Assembly (NCBI GenBank): GCA_934667105.1
Contig: CAKULG010000002.1
Span: 151,308-215,307, forward strand
DNA: 64,000 bases
Direction: 5' to 3'
Source: an uncultured Clostridia bacterium
GTDB lineage: Bacteria; Bacillota; Clostridia; Christensenellales; Aristaeellaceae
Shown here: piece after piece, positions 7,511-15,893 of the stretch
Layout of the letters: every line of letters begins with the position of its first letter
Numbering within the stretch: the stretch's first letter is position 1
The notes under the pieces: generated by a model
What the model was told of the DNA's origin: nothing
The model's input: only the letters and a program-made list of their open reading frames with translations
The model's database searches: none
Made by a program: the position numbers and the translations under genes

Positions 7511-8407
7511 TTATTTTTCTTCCGTCCGCAGGCCGCGCAGATATGCCCGGGGCGTGCAGTGCATCCGCTTTGCAAAGGCGGCGGAAAAGCGCCCCACGTT
7601 GCCAAAGCCGCAGCGAAGGGCCGCGTCCGTCACGCTGGTTTCCCCCCGGCTCAGCAGCGCCATCCCCTGCTCCACCCGGTAATCCTCCAGATACTGCGAA
7701 AGCGTTTGCCCCGTCATACGCTTAAAAAAGCGGCAGCAGCCCGCCCGGGAAAGCCCTGCCAGCCGCGCCATCGCATCCAGGGAAAGCGGCTCGTCATAGC
7801 GCGCGTTCAGGGCGGCCAGCAGCGTTTCCAGCCGCCGCAGTTCCTCCCCCGTGGGCGATCCGCCGCCGGAAAGCAAATCCCGATAGCGCAGCAGCAGCGC
7901 ATAAAGCACATGGCACAGCTTTTCCTTGCACAGCAGCGCCCAGCCAAAGGGCCGCTCCGCCTCCTGGCGGGCAATTTCCCGGCAGGCGCGCAGTTCCTCC
8001 GCCTCCAGCGGCACGGCGGCCAGGCTTTTCGCCGCCAGGAAGGGCCGCAGAAGCTGGCTTTCAATGACGCTGCCCGGAAAGCCGTAAATGAACGCCGGAT
8101 GCACGATCAGAACCAGCATCTCCACTTCCTCCTTCCCGCCGGGAAACACGGCGTGGGGGACGTTGGCGTTTATCAAGATCCCCTCTCCGGCGGAAAGAAG
8201 CCGCGCGCCGTTCCCCAGCACATACCGCGCCGTTCCCTTCATTACCAGGGAAAATTCAATTTCCTCATGCCAATGACAGCCCACATGGCCAAAGCGAAAG
8301 GCGCTGAGCCGGTCGTGATTCACCTGTAGCGGAAGCGCCACCGTGCCATGGGGCGACAATTCCCGCAGGGATTGATCCACACTGATAATCCGATCGCTTT
8401 TTTCCAT
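7511..8407 (-). CDS. AraC family transcriptional regulator with cupin sensor domain
   Basis: 298 residues. The N-terminal cupin half carries GCHWHEEIEFSLVMKG and a GEGILINANVPHAVFPGG turn (sugar- or metabolite-sensing barrel). The C-terminal half has the two helix-turn-helix motifs of AraC proteins, starting at MARLAGLSRAGCCRFFKRMTG and ending in FGNVGRFSAAFAKRMHCTPRAYL. The ATG at 8407 was chosen because AAGGGGAAGG lies just before it; the frame opens 22 codons earlier without a better site. It is divergent from the MATE exporter gene, which it probably controls. Confidence 0.88.
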   Translation of the reverse strand: MEKSDRIISVDQSLRELSPHGTVALPLQVNHDRLSAFRFGHVGCHWHEEIEFSLVMKGTARYVLGNGARLLSAGEGILINANVPHAVFPGGKEEVEMLVLIVHPAFIYGFPGSVIESQLLRPFLAAKSLAAVPLEAEELRACREIARQEAERPFGWALLCKEKLCHVLYALLLRYRDLLSGGGSPTGEELRRLETLLAALNARYDEPLSLDAMARLAGLSRAGCCRFFKRMTGQTLSQYLEDYRVEQGMALLSRGETSVTDAALRCGFGNVGRFSAAFAKRMHCTPRAYLRGLRTEEK

Positions 8408-8573
8408 TGCCGCCTTCCCCTTTCTCTCGTCGTTCCCAGCGGCATTATAGCACGGGCGGGCGGCGAAGATCAATATCTGTCTAAATCAAAGCAATATTCC
8501 GCTTTTCTTTTGCGCGGGGAGACGGTATAAATAAATGCGCGGAATGATCCGCCTTTTTAACGGAGGAAGACCT

Positions 8574-9917
8574 ATGCAAAAGCAATTGACCCAGGGGCGG
8601 CCCTTTACAACGCTTCTGCGATTCACGCTTCCGGTGGTGGGCGGAAATCTGTTTCAGTTGTTTTACACCCTGGCGGACACCGTGATCGTGGGCCGAACGC
8701 TGGGGGCGAACGCCCTGGCCGCCGTGGGGGCCACCAGCATCGTCAGCTATTTTCTGCTCTGCTTTATTCAGGGGCTCACGGGGGGCTTCGGCATTTGCCT
8801 GGGGCAGGCATGCGGCGCAAACGATCAGCGGGGCATGCGGCAAAGCGGAGCGGTTTCCTGGCTGCTTTCCCTGCTTTTTTCCCTGGCGCTCACCCCGGCG
8901 GCCTGCGCCCTGACGCGCCCTTTGCTGACGCTGATGAAAACGCCGGCGGAAATTGCCGCCGACGCTTACGATTATCTGTTCGTGATTTTGCTGGGCACGG
9001 GCGCGACGATTTTCTACAATGCGGTTTCCTACATGCTCCGCGCCCTGGGCGACAGCCGCACGCCGCTGTTTTTCCTCATTTTCTCCTCGCTGCTGAACAT
9101 CGCGCTGGATCTTCTTTTCATCGTTCCCTGCGGCATGGGCGTGGCGGGGGCGGCCTGGGCCACGATCCTGAGCCAATTGCTTTCCGCCGTTTTATGCGCC
9201 GTCGTCGCCCTGCGCCGTTTTCCCGCGCTGCGCTCGCGCCCGGGGGATTTCGCCGCCTGCGGAGGGGCTATGCTGCGGCATCTGCGGGTAGGATTTCTGA
9301 TGGGGTTTCAAATGTCGGTGATGTGCATCGGCCAGATTGCGATGCAGGCGGCGGTCAACGCGCTGGGCACCGCCGCCATCGCCGGATACACCGCCGCCTC
9401 CAAGGTGGATCAATTATCGGTGCTGATTAACAACGCCTTCGGCATTGCCCTTTCCAGCTATGTAGCCCAGAATAACGGCGCGCGGGAATGGGGGCGCATT
9501 CGCCAGGGCGTGCGGGCGTGCCTGATTCAGGCGCTGCTGGCCAATTTGCTGATGGCTGCGGCGCTGCTGCTGGGCCGGGAAGCGGTGGTGCTGTTGTTTA
9601 TCGATGCGCCCACCACAGAAATTGTGCGTTATGCCAGCGGTTATCTGCTGGCGATCGCACCCTTTTACCCGCTGTTGGGCATGCTGCTGGTGTTTCGTTC
9701 CAGCGTGCAGAGCATGGAAAACGCCGCCGCGCCCTTTGCCGCCTGCATCGTAGAATTGATTCTCCGCATTGCCAGCACCCAGGGTCTGGCGACGGTCTGG
9801 GGCTATACGGGTATTTGCCTGGCCTCTCCTCTGGCCTGGCTGGGCGCCACCGCGCTGCTGATTCCAGTGTATCGCCATGAAATCCGGAAGCGGCTTTATC
9901 CGCAGGCGGAAATATGA
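8574..9917 (+). CDS. MATE family efflux transporter
   Basis: 447 residues with about twelve membrane segments in two similar halves. The start region has the MATE hallmark FTLPVVGGNLFQLFYTLADTVIVGRTLG, and YNAVSYMLRALGDSRTPLFFL marks the end of the first half. These proteins export cationic drugs or metabolites with Na+ or H+ entry. The ATG at 8574 follows ACGGAGGAAG; an earlier in-frame ATG at 8535 lacks a site. It is divergent from the AraC-type regulator 166 bases away, a usual pairing for inducible export. Confidence 0.9.
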   Translation: MQKQLTQGRPFTTLLRFTLPVVGGNLFQLFYTLADTVIVGRTLGANALAAVGATSIVSYFLLCFIQGLTGGFGICLGQACGANDQRGMRQSGAVSWLLSLLFSLALTPAACALTRPLLTLMKTPAEIAADAYDYLFVILLGTGATIFYNAVSYMLRALGDSRTPLFFLIFSSLLNIALDLLFIVPCGMGVAGAAWATILSQLLSAVLCAVVALRRFPALRSRPGDFAACGGAMLRHLRVGFLMGFQMSVMCIGQIAMQAAVNALGTAAIAGYTAASKVDQLSVLINNAFGIALSSYVAQNNGAREWGRIRQGVRACLIQALLANLLMAAALLLGREAVVLLFIDAPTTEIVRYASGYLLAIAPFYPLLGMLLVFRSSVQSMENAAAPFAACIVELILRIASTQGLATVWGYTGICLASPLAWLGATALLIPVYRHEIRKRLYPQAEI

Positions 9918-9920
9918 AAG

Positions 9921-9971
9921 GCGGGGAACCGCTCAAAAAGCGGCTCCCCGCGCATCAGAAAGCTATATGGG
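9921..9971 (+). repeat. Palindromic intergenic element / terminator after the MATE gene
   Basis: GCGGGGAACCGCT (9921-9933) pairs with AGCGGCTCCCCGC (9939-9951). The tail CAGAAAGCTATATGGG matches the tails of the other copies. It lies between convergent genes. The rest of the gap up to 10106 shows nothing recognisable. Confidence 0.65.
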
Positions 9972-10106
9972 TAATTTGAGAAAGCAAGAAACCGGCCCGA
10001 TTCTCCGCCGACGAAAAGGAACCCGGAGTCTGATTCTCCACTGGACAAAAGCCCAAAACGTCTCTTTCCCGCAATATCTTTCCGTTTTTCCGCGATTCGC
10101 CGACCG

Positions 10107-10670
10107 TTATTTTTTGTATTCCGTCCGGTAGCGCTCCAGCGCCCGGCGAATATAAAAGGCCAAAGCGGCCAGCGTCAGCGCCACGGCGCACCAAAGTACG
10201 ATCAGATGCAGCGGGAAGCCGATTTTATTAAACCAATCCCCGAAGAACGCCAGAATGAGGGAAGATACCATCAGCGTTTGGGCGTATTTGCCGATTTTCT
10301 CGGCATACACCACAATGCCCCGCCGCAGCAGGAAAGCGCCCCCCGCCACCATCAGCAGCTCCTTGCCCAGCAGAATCGCCATCGTGGGCCAGGGCAGCGT
10401 TCCCGCCAGCACCCAGCCCAGCATCACGCTGAGCACCATCAACTTATCCGCCAGGGGATCCATCAGCTTGCCGAAGCTGGTGATTAAATGATATTTGCGG
10501 GCGATATAGCCGTCCAGTAGGTCGGTAATACTGGCCAGAGCGAAAACCGCCAGAGCAAAATAGCGCTGTCCCCAGGTAAACAGCAGCCAATAAACGGGGA
10601 TAAGCAGCATCCGAAACATGGTAAGCACGTTGGGAACATTCAAAATACGTTCTTTTTTCTTTTCTTCCAT
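10107..10670 (-). CDS. pgsA: CDP-diacylglycerol--glycerol-3-phosphate 3-phosphatidyltransferase
   Basis: 187 residues with the CDP-alcohol phosphatidyltransferase signature DLLDGYIARKYHLITSFGKL followed by MDPLADK (about residues 43-69), holding the metal- and CDP-binding aspartates, and about five membrane helices. It makes phosphatidylglycerophosphate in the cytoplasmic membrane. The chosen start (10670, MEEKKKER) follows the usual N-terminus of the family, ahead of NVPNVLTMFRMLLIP; the frame opens 30 codons further up. The symbol is given from the signature and position of the motif; other CDP-alcohol transferases are the only alternative. Confidence 0.85.
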   Translation of the reverse strand: MEEKKKERILNVPNVLTMFRMLLIPVYWLLFTWGQRYFALAVFALASITDLLDGYIARKYHLITSFGKLMDPLADKLMVLSVMLGWVLAGTLPWPTMAILLGKELLMVAGGAFLLRRGIVVYAEKIGKYAQTLMVSSLILAFFGDWFNKIGFPLHLIVLWCAVALTLAALAFYIRRALERYRTEYKK

Positions 10671-10787
10671 GGTAAAAAATCCTCTTCCGCCGGGCAGCAT
10701 TCGTATTTTCTCCGGCTTCCTTACAGGATACCGCATTTTCCGCAAAACCGCAATAGTCAATTTGCCTCTTTTGTCGCAAGACGCTCG

Positions 10788-11171
10788 TCAAAGGATATTG
10801 CTCAGCATCAGCGCGTCCCGATGATAGAGATGGGAAACCGCCTCTCCCAGTTCCGTAGCGTAGAGCAGGGAAAGAAAACGCTCCTCCTGCTCCAGGGCGG
10901 TTTCCAGCCGCTCCAGGCCCAGGCTCACCTCGTCCACATCCCCGTGATTCACCCACAGGGACAGCAGCGCGCTTTTCTCCTCCCAGCCCCTGCGCATATC
11001 CGCCGTGCGCCACAGGGCCGTTTCCAGGCTGCCCGCCTGAATTTCCCCGCGCATTTCCCGCACCTGGCCCTGCATTTCCTCGCTTACGCCCTTGCTGTAC
11101 GCCCCGCAATACAGCCCCAGCGCCAGCATCAGCGCAAAGCTCACGATCACTGTCGCCGTCATCGCCCGCAT
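10788..11171 (-). CDS. DUF4363 family protein
   Basis: 127 residues: one N-terminal membrane segment (residues about 5-24), then an all-helical extracytoplasmic part with WRTADMRRGWEEKSALLSLWVNHGDVDEVSLGLERLE, a pattern typical of DUF4363. It begins 2 bases after the stop of the DUF421 gene, the usual partner in Clostridia, so the two are translationally linked. The function is unknown; a role at the cell surface together with the DUF421 membrane protein is an inference from this recurring pairing. Confidence 0.85.
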   Translation of the reverse strand: MRAMTATVIVSFALMLALGLYCGAYSKGVSEEMQGQVREMRGEIQAGSLETALWRTADMRRGWEEKSALLSLWVNHGDVDEVSLGLERLETALEQEERFLSLLYATELGEAVSHLYHRDALMLSNIL

Positions 11172-11172
11172 T

Positions 11173-11898
11173 TTACCACCCCGCCGCCTTTTTTTCCAGC
11201 GCCTGCACCAGGTGCATTTTTCCCTGCTCGCCCTTGCCCTGCACGAACAGCCGCCCCTGAGTGTCCAGGCTGGCCAGGAGCACGCTTTCCGCCCGTTCGT
11301 AACCCAGCGGCCGCAGCCGGTTCAGCAGCCATCCCGCCGTGAGCCCGCACTTTTTCAAATGCTCCGCCTGCACCCGGCCATCCACCACCAGCGTCATGGG
11401 AATGCCCTCATAATCCACCTGCAATTGCAGATCCTCCGGCGTGGCGGGGCGCTTATTAGCATAGGGAAACACGCTGAGCTTGCCGCTGGTTTCCAGCACG
11501 GCGGTGCACACATCGGCAATATTTAAAAACCCCTGGGCCCGCAGTTCCTCCAATAAATCGGTGGTGGTATAGCACATGCGGCGCATCTCTGCGTATTGAA
11601 TGGCCCCCTTGCGAATAATCACGCTGGGGCCGCCGGAAATCGCCCGCCGCACGGGCGTGAATTTCACAGAAAGCAGCGTGCCCAGCCCATGCAGAAACAG
11701 CAGCCCCAGAATGGGCACAATGCCGTAGAGCAGCGGCGTGCCCACGTTTTCCATAGGCGAGGCTGCCAGCTCCGCAATCATCAGCGCCAGCACAAATTCA
11801 TAGGGCTGCAATTGCCCCACCTGGCGCTTGCCCATCAGCCGCATGGCCAGCACGGATACAACGTATAATATCAGCGTGCGCACAAAAATCGTCAGCAT
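11173..11898 (-). CDS. DUF421 membrane protein (YetF/YrbG family)
   Basis: 241 residues. Three N-terminal membrane helices contain the family block RLMGKRQVGQLQPYEFVLALMIAELA (about residues 20-45). Two small soluble beta-alpha repeats follow (GGPSVIIRKGAIQYAEMRR and the later DYEGIPMTLVVDGRVQAEHLKK), as in YetF. The start at 11898 follows GGGAGGGG; upstream in-frame codons run into a palindromic repeat. YetF-like proteins are tied to spore or envelope physiology in Bacillus, without a defined activity. Followed at once by DUF4363. Confidence 0.9.
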   Translation of the reverse strand: MLTIFVRTLILYVVSVLAMRLMGKRQVGQLQPYEFVLALMIAELAASPMENVGTPLLYGIVPILGLLFLHGLGTLLSVKFTPVRRAISGGPSVIIRKGAIQYAEMRRMCYTTTDLLEELRAQGFLNIADVCTAVLETSGKLSVFPYANKRPATPEDLQLQVDYEGIPMTLVVDGRVQAEHLKKCGLTAGWLLNRLRPLGYERAESVLLASLDTQGRLFVQGKGEQGKMHLVQALEKKAAGW

Positions 11899-11970
11899 AT
11901 TTTCCCCTCCCATCGCATTATGCCCGCCCGCTCCGGGCCGCATGCAGGGGAACGCAAAAACGATATAATA

Positions 11971-12040
11971 GCGCGGGGGAGGCGTTCTTTGAAATCGAAA
12001 GAACGTCTCCCCCGCGCCTTCTTCAGGAAAGCCGGAGGGG
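11971..12040 (+). repeat. Palindromic intergenic element, copy between azlD and the DUF421 gene
   Basis: GCGCGGGGGAGGCGTTCTTT (11971-11990) pairs with AAAGAACGTCTCCCCCGCGC (11998-12017), 20 pairs with one G-T wobble. The tail TTCAGGAAAGCCGG follows. This copy lies between two genes on the same (minus) strand, so a role as a convergent-gene terminator cannot explain it alone. Confidence 0.75.
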
Positions 12041-12079
12041 GATTGGCGCAAATATTAAATCAACCTGCTAAAACGCCCC

Positions 12080-12403
12080 TCACAGCAGCCGCAGGGCCAG
12101 CATATACCCCGTCGTTCCCAGGGCGATGCTCAGCAGGGTATTATGCTTCCAGCGATAGCTGAAAAAAACCACAGCGGTTCCCGCCAGCAGGGGAATGCCG
12201 GCGGAAAGCGGCTTTTCAAAGCCCTCCCGCAGGCAGTATATCACCAGCACCGCCATAATGGCGGGAGGCAGCGCCTGGCCCAGGCGGGTCAGCCAGGGGG
12301 GAACGGGGCGATTTTTCCCAAAGCAAAGGAAGGGCAGCGCCCGCAGCGCCAGCGTGCAAAGGGCGGAAACCAGAATGGCCGCCAGGGTATAGCCCATGTT
12401 CAT
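12080..12403 (-). CDS. azlD: AzlD, small subunit of branched-chain amino acid exporter
   Basis: 107 residues with three to four membrane segments and the AzlD pattern LVSALCTLALRALPFLCF near the start and PPAIMAVLVIYCL in the middle. It forms a two-part exporter with AzlC, which in Bacillus exports branched-chain amino acids and analogues. Its ATG overlaps the AzlC stop by 4 bases, giving coupled translation. Substrate in this organism is inferred from the family only. Confidence 0.9.
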   Translation of the reverse strand: MNMGYTLAAILVSALCTLALRALPFLCFGKNRPVPPWLTRLGQALPPAIMAVLVIYCLREGFEKPLSAGIPLLAGTAVVFFSYRWKHNTLLSIALGTTGYMLALRLL

Positions 12404-13083
12404 CCCCGCCGCGCCTCCTTTCTATCCCGAAAAACCAGCAGGGCGGAGGTAATCAACAGGGCGGGCAGCATAAAATTCGCCCCGCCGAACACCGCCAGGC
12501 AGGCAAACGCAATCGCCCCGCCCCAGAGCGCGGGCGCATGATCGCGGCTTTTCTCCCATTGATCGATCAAAATAATTTCAAACAGCGCCGTCATGCAGAA
12601 ATCAATGCCCGTCATATCCCAGGGAATCCATTGCCCCAGCAGCGCGCCGCAGAGGGTGCCCAGCATCCAATAACACCGGCTGAACAGCGCCACCAGCAGC
12701 ATCAGCGTGTGCCGCCCCGGCTCATCGGGCGCAAGGGCGCAGTTGACGGCGTAATTCTCATCCGTCAGGGTGTAAATCAGATAGGGCGCGCGCCAGCCCA
12801 AACGCCGGAATTCCTCCAGAAAGGTGAGGCTGTAGAAAATATGGCGGCTGTTCATCAGCAGCGCCGTCAGCGCAATAGCGCCCAGCGCCGCGCCCGCCGT
12901 CAGGAAAGAAACCAGCGCGAATTGGAACGTGCCGGTATAAATGGTCAGGCTGGCAAGCAGCGCCGTATACCAGGGAAAGCCCGCGTCGGCCATCACCATG
13001 CCATAGGCCATGCTGATAAACACATAGCTGCAAAGAATCGGCAGGGAAAGGGCAAAGGCCTGCCGCGCCAGGGATTTTTTCAT
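12400..13083 (-). CDS. azlC: AzlC family permease, large subunit of amino acid exporter
   Basis: 227 residues, seven or so membrane helices. The first helices carry ISMAYGMVMADAGFPWYTALLASLTIYTGTFQFA in outline (residues about 23-57), followed by LMNSRHIFYSL and LTDENYAV, all typical of AzlC/YgaZ. It is the first gene of a two-gene unit with azlD. A gap of 172 bases separates it from the TldD-type operon terminator upstream. Confidence 0.9.
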   Translation of the reverse strand: MKKSLARQAFALSLPILCSYVFISMAYGMVMADAGFPWYTALLASLTIYTGTFQFALVSFLTAGAALGAIALTALLMNSRHIFYSLTFLEEFRRLGWRAPYLIYTLTDENYAVNCALAPDEPGRHTLMLLVALFSRCYWMLGTLCGALLGQWIPWDMTGIDFCMTALFEIILIDQWEKSRDHAPALWGGAIAFACLAVFGGANFMLPALLITSALLVFRDRKEARRG

Positions 13084-13204
13084 AAAGCCCGCGCACCCTC
13101 CTTTTCCCAGGGCGCATTGCCCAGAAAATTAGTAGTATTATACGTCGTGCTCCCCGTCCCTGTCAATCGCCGTTTTTCGACCTTTTTCCGCAAATAAAAA
13201 TACG

Positions 13205-13238
13205 AAAAAAGCCGCCTCCCTGCGCGGGAAACGGCTTC
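13205..13238 (-). terminator. Intrinsic terminator after the pmbA-like gene
   Basis: Read on the minus strand, AAGCCG...CCC, loop GCGC, GGG...GGCGGCTT followed by TTTTTT. It lies 18 bases past the stop codon at 13256 and closes the YchF-TldD-PmbA cluster. Confidence 0.8.
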
Positions 13239-13255
13239 TTCCTTGAAAAAAATTT

Positions 13256-14470
13256 TTATTTGGAAACCTTCATTTTCATGGCGCAGAGCACGGGGCTTTC
13301 CATCGCGCCCCCCGGCGCAGCCCCCAGATAATTTTCTCCCAGCAGGGAGAAGAAATCGCCGCTGACCGTCAACTCGGGCAGACGGCCCACCAGGCGGCCG
13401 TTTTCCATCAGATAGGCCAATTGCACCGGGGTGGCGAAATGCCCGTCCGGGGTGGTATCGCCGCCGGAAACCATGCCCACGAAAATCGCCTTGCCGGGAA
13501 CCAGCTGGGCCAGGGAATCGGCGGTAGGGGCCGCATACAGCCCCGTCAGGCCATAGCCGGGTACGCCGTCATAGACCGCATCGGCGGCGCCGGAGACGGG
13601 CAGGCCGAAATGCGCGGCGGTATTCTTGGAAACCGCCATGCCGGAAAGCACGCCGTGATCGATGAGGGGCGCGCGGTAATCCGGGGCGATGTACCCCTCC
13701 GCGTCAAAGAAGGAAACGCCGGGACAGGTGGCGGGATTGCGGTCCATGGACAGGGTGAGCTTATCGGAGAACAGCTTCTCCCCCATCTTCCCACTCACCA
13801 GCGACGCGCCGGAGGCGTACATTTCGCCCACAAAATTGCGCAGGAAGGTAACCAGCAAATCCACCGGGGCGAACACCACCGGCCATTCCCCTTCCTCCAC
13901 ATCGACGGGGTTGAAATATGCGTCGTGCAGTTCCTTGCAGCGGGCCACGACGGCGGCGGGGTCAAAGCTGCGGCCGGTATGCTCAAAGAAGCAATCCATG
14001 AGGTTGCCCGAGCCCCGGGCCTGGAACAGCAGGGCGATACTCAGCGCCCGCTCGTCGCTGAGCAGATGCCGGCCCTTGGAATTGCGGTATTCCGTGAAAT
14101 CGTGGGAAAGGGTGATCTTATTGCTGATGGCGAAGCGCGGGCAGGCCTGGCCGATCTGATCCAGCAGCGCCTGCATAACGGGCGCCAACTCCTTTTCGGG
14201 CAGAATTTCCGCCGCGTGTCGCTCCTCCCGTTCCAGGGGGCCGTCCAAGGCGCAGACATAGGGAATGCCCAGGGAAAGGGCCTCCTCCGCCTGGCGGGTC
14301 AGTTCGCTTTCATCGGGCTCGCCCAGGGCCCCGGCCACGCCGATTTTCCCGTCGGCATAGGCCCGCACGGTGCCGGTGGTTTCTTCCTGCATGCGATAGC
14401 TGTCAATGCGCCCCGCCGTGATATTCAGCGTTACGGAGCTTTCCTTTTTCACAATAAATTCTTTTTCCAT
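13256..14470 (-). CDS. TldE/PmbA-type subunit of a TldD/TldE metalloprotease
   Basis: 404 residues of the TldD/PmbA family. It lacks the HExxxH motif of TldD and has the C-terminal barrel region with GLPVSGAADAVYDGVPGYG and the closing FVGMVSGGDTTPDGHFATPVQ (about residues 329-350). TldD and TldE form a hetero-oligomer that degrades unfolded peptides and matures modified peptides such as microcins. It starts 14 bases after the tldD-like stop, so the pair is one transcription unit. Confidence 0.88.
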   Translation of the reverse strand: MEKEFIVKKESSVTLNITAGRIDSYRMQEETTGTVRAYADGKIGVAGALGEPDESELTRQAEEALSLGIPYVCALDGPLEREERHAAEILPEKELAPVMQALLDQIGQACPRFAISNKITLSHDFTEYRNSKGRHLLSDERALSIALLFQARGSGNLMDCFFEHTGRSFDPAAVVARCKELHDAYFNPVDVEEGEWPVVFAPVDLLVTFLRNFVGEMYASGASLVSGKMGEKLFSDKLTLSMDRNPATCPGVSFFDAEGYIAPDYRAPLIDHGVLSGMAVSKNTAAHFGLPVSGAADAVYDGVPGYGLTGLYAAPTADSLAQLVPGKAIFVGMVSGGDTTPDGHFATPVQLAYLMENGRLVGRLPELTVSGDFFSLLGENYLGAAPGGAMESPVLCAMKMKVSK

Positions 14471-14484
14471 AGCGTTTTTTCACC

Positions 14485-15822
14485 TCACTGCACGTTCATC
14501 GCAGAAACGCGGACATAGGGGCCGCCGAAGCCAACAGGCAGGCCCTGCTGCTCCATCTTGCCGCAGCCGCCCGTTACAAAGGAAAGCATTTCCGTTTCCC
14601 GGGTCAGGCCGTCGATGAGCCCCAGGGTTTCGAACACGCTGCCCGTAATCACGCTGATCTGCACCGGGCGGCCCAGGCGGCCGTTTTCGATTTCATAGGC
14701 CAGGGAGGGGGCGATGGTGAAGGTGCTCATGCCGCTGCCGTGACTGATAGTTTTGATGAAATAGCCCTTTTTGATGGGGGCGATCAGCTCGTCGAAGGAA
14801 AGCTCTCCCGGCTCGATATAGGTGTTGGTCATGCGCACGATAGGCTCGAAGGTGCAGTCGATGGCCCGGGCGTTGCCCGTCAGCCCCTCCTCCAGGGCGG
14901 CGGCGGTCTGCGCGCTGTGGAGGCGGCCCGCCAGCACGCCGTTTTTAATCAGATAATTTTTGCGCGCCTTCGAGCCCTCGTCGTCGTAGGGCACATAGCC
15001 GCTGCCGGGCAGCAGGCCGTATTCGGCGATGGAAAGCAGCGGCGAACCCACCTGCTTGCCCAACTGCCATTCCTGGCGCATGCTTTCATCGGAAAGCATG
15101 AAATCGGATTCAGATTTATGCCCGAAGGATTCGTGGGCGAACACGCCCGCCGCCTCGGGGGACAGCACCACCGGGTATTTCCCCGGCTCCACCGGAACGG
15201 AGCGGCGCATGAAATCCGCCTGCTCTCGCATGGCGGCGCGCAGGGGCTCCGTCAGGCCTTGGAGCGCGTCGAAGCGCGTTTCTCCCCGCTGCCAATGGGC
15301 GGAGAATTTCTTCTCGCCCTCCACCATGCTGCATCCGAAGGCCATGCCGCAGGTCTGGTAATCATATTCGATATCCGCCCCTAGGGAGGAGCGGAAGGTG
15401 AAGCGGCTGTTGCGATCCAGATACACGCCCGCGGGCATGGTCATGCAGCCGTCCTCCTCAAGCAGGGGCAGATAGCCCTGAAGCAGCGCGTTCTTTTCCG
15501 CCGTCGGAACATCACGCACGGAGCAATCCGCAAAGCAAAGCACCTGCGCCTTGTTCCTTTCAAAGCGGCTTACGATGGGATCCTGCAAAATATCCGCGTG
15601 GGGCGTAGCCGCGTCGTACAGCCCGTCCAGCGTTTTCTGCAAATGGTTCACATCCGTCACGGAGGCGTAATACCACATTTTGCCGTCGTACACCCGCAGA
15701 AAGGCGCGGATTTCCTTACGGACTTTCATTTCCTGCAAAATGCCCTCCCGATAGCTAATCACCGTTCGAAAGCGATCCTCCTGGCGGACGTCGGCATAAT
15801 AGCCTTCCCGAAATTGAATCAT
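14485..15822 (-). CDS. tldD: TldD-type zinc metalloprotease subunit
   Basis: 445 residues. The zinc site HESFGH (His230-His235, in FAHESFGHKSESD) is present, and the third ligand is the cysteine of FVTGGCGKMEQ near residue 422, as in E. coli TldD. SHGSGMSTFTIAPSLAYEIENG marks the conserved C-terminal core. The ATG at 15822 follows AGGGAGGAA and replaces a longer frame with no site. It is catalytic partner to the PmbA-like protein encoded next. No modified-peptide precursor is visible nearby, so a general proteolytic role is more likely. Confidence 0.9.
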   Translation of the reverse strand: MIQFREGYYADVRQEDRFRTVISYREGILQEMKVRKEIRAFLRVYDGKMWYYASVTDVNHLQKTLDGLYDAATPHADILQDPIVSRFERNKAQVLCFADCSVRDVPTAEKNALLQGYLPLLEEDGCMTMPAGVYLDRNSRFTFRSSLGADIEYDYQTCGMAFGCSMVEGEKKFSAHWQRGETRFDALQGLTEPLRAAMREQADFMRRSVPVEPGKYPVVLSPEAAGVFAHESFGHKSESDFMLSDESMRQEWQLGKQVGSPLLSIAEYGLLPGSGYVPYDDEGSKARKNYLIKNGVLAGRLHSAQTAAALEEGLTGNARAIDCTFEPIVRMTNTYIEPGELSFDELIAPIKKGYFIKTISHGSGMSTFTIAPSLAYEIENGRLGRPVQISVITGSVFETLGLIDGLTRETEMLSFVTGGCGKMEQQGLPVGFGGPYVRVSAMNVQ

Positions 15823-15893
15823 ATTTGATTCCTCCCTGCATAAAATTGACGACGGGCCCGGCGCGCCGCGCACAGGCCCATCTGAAAAGCGCA

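Noticed and set aside
8535..8573. Earlier start for the MATE gene
   Set aside because: No ribosome-binding site there, whereas ACGGAGG stands before 8574.
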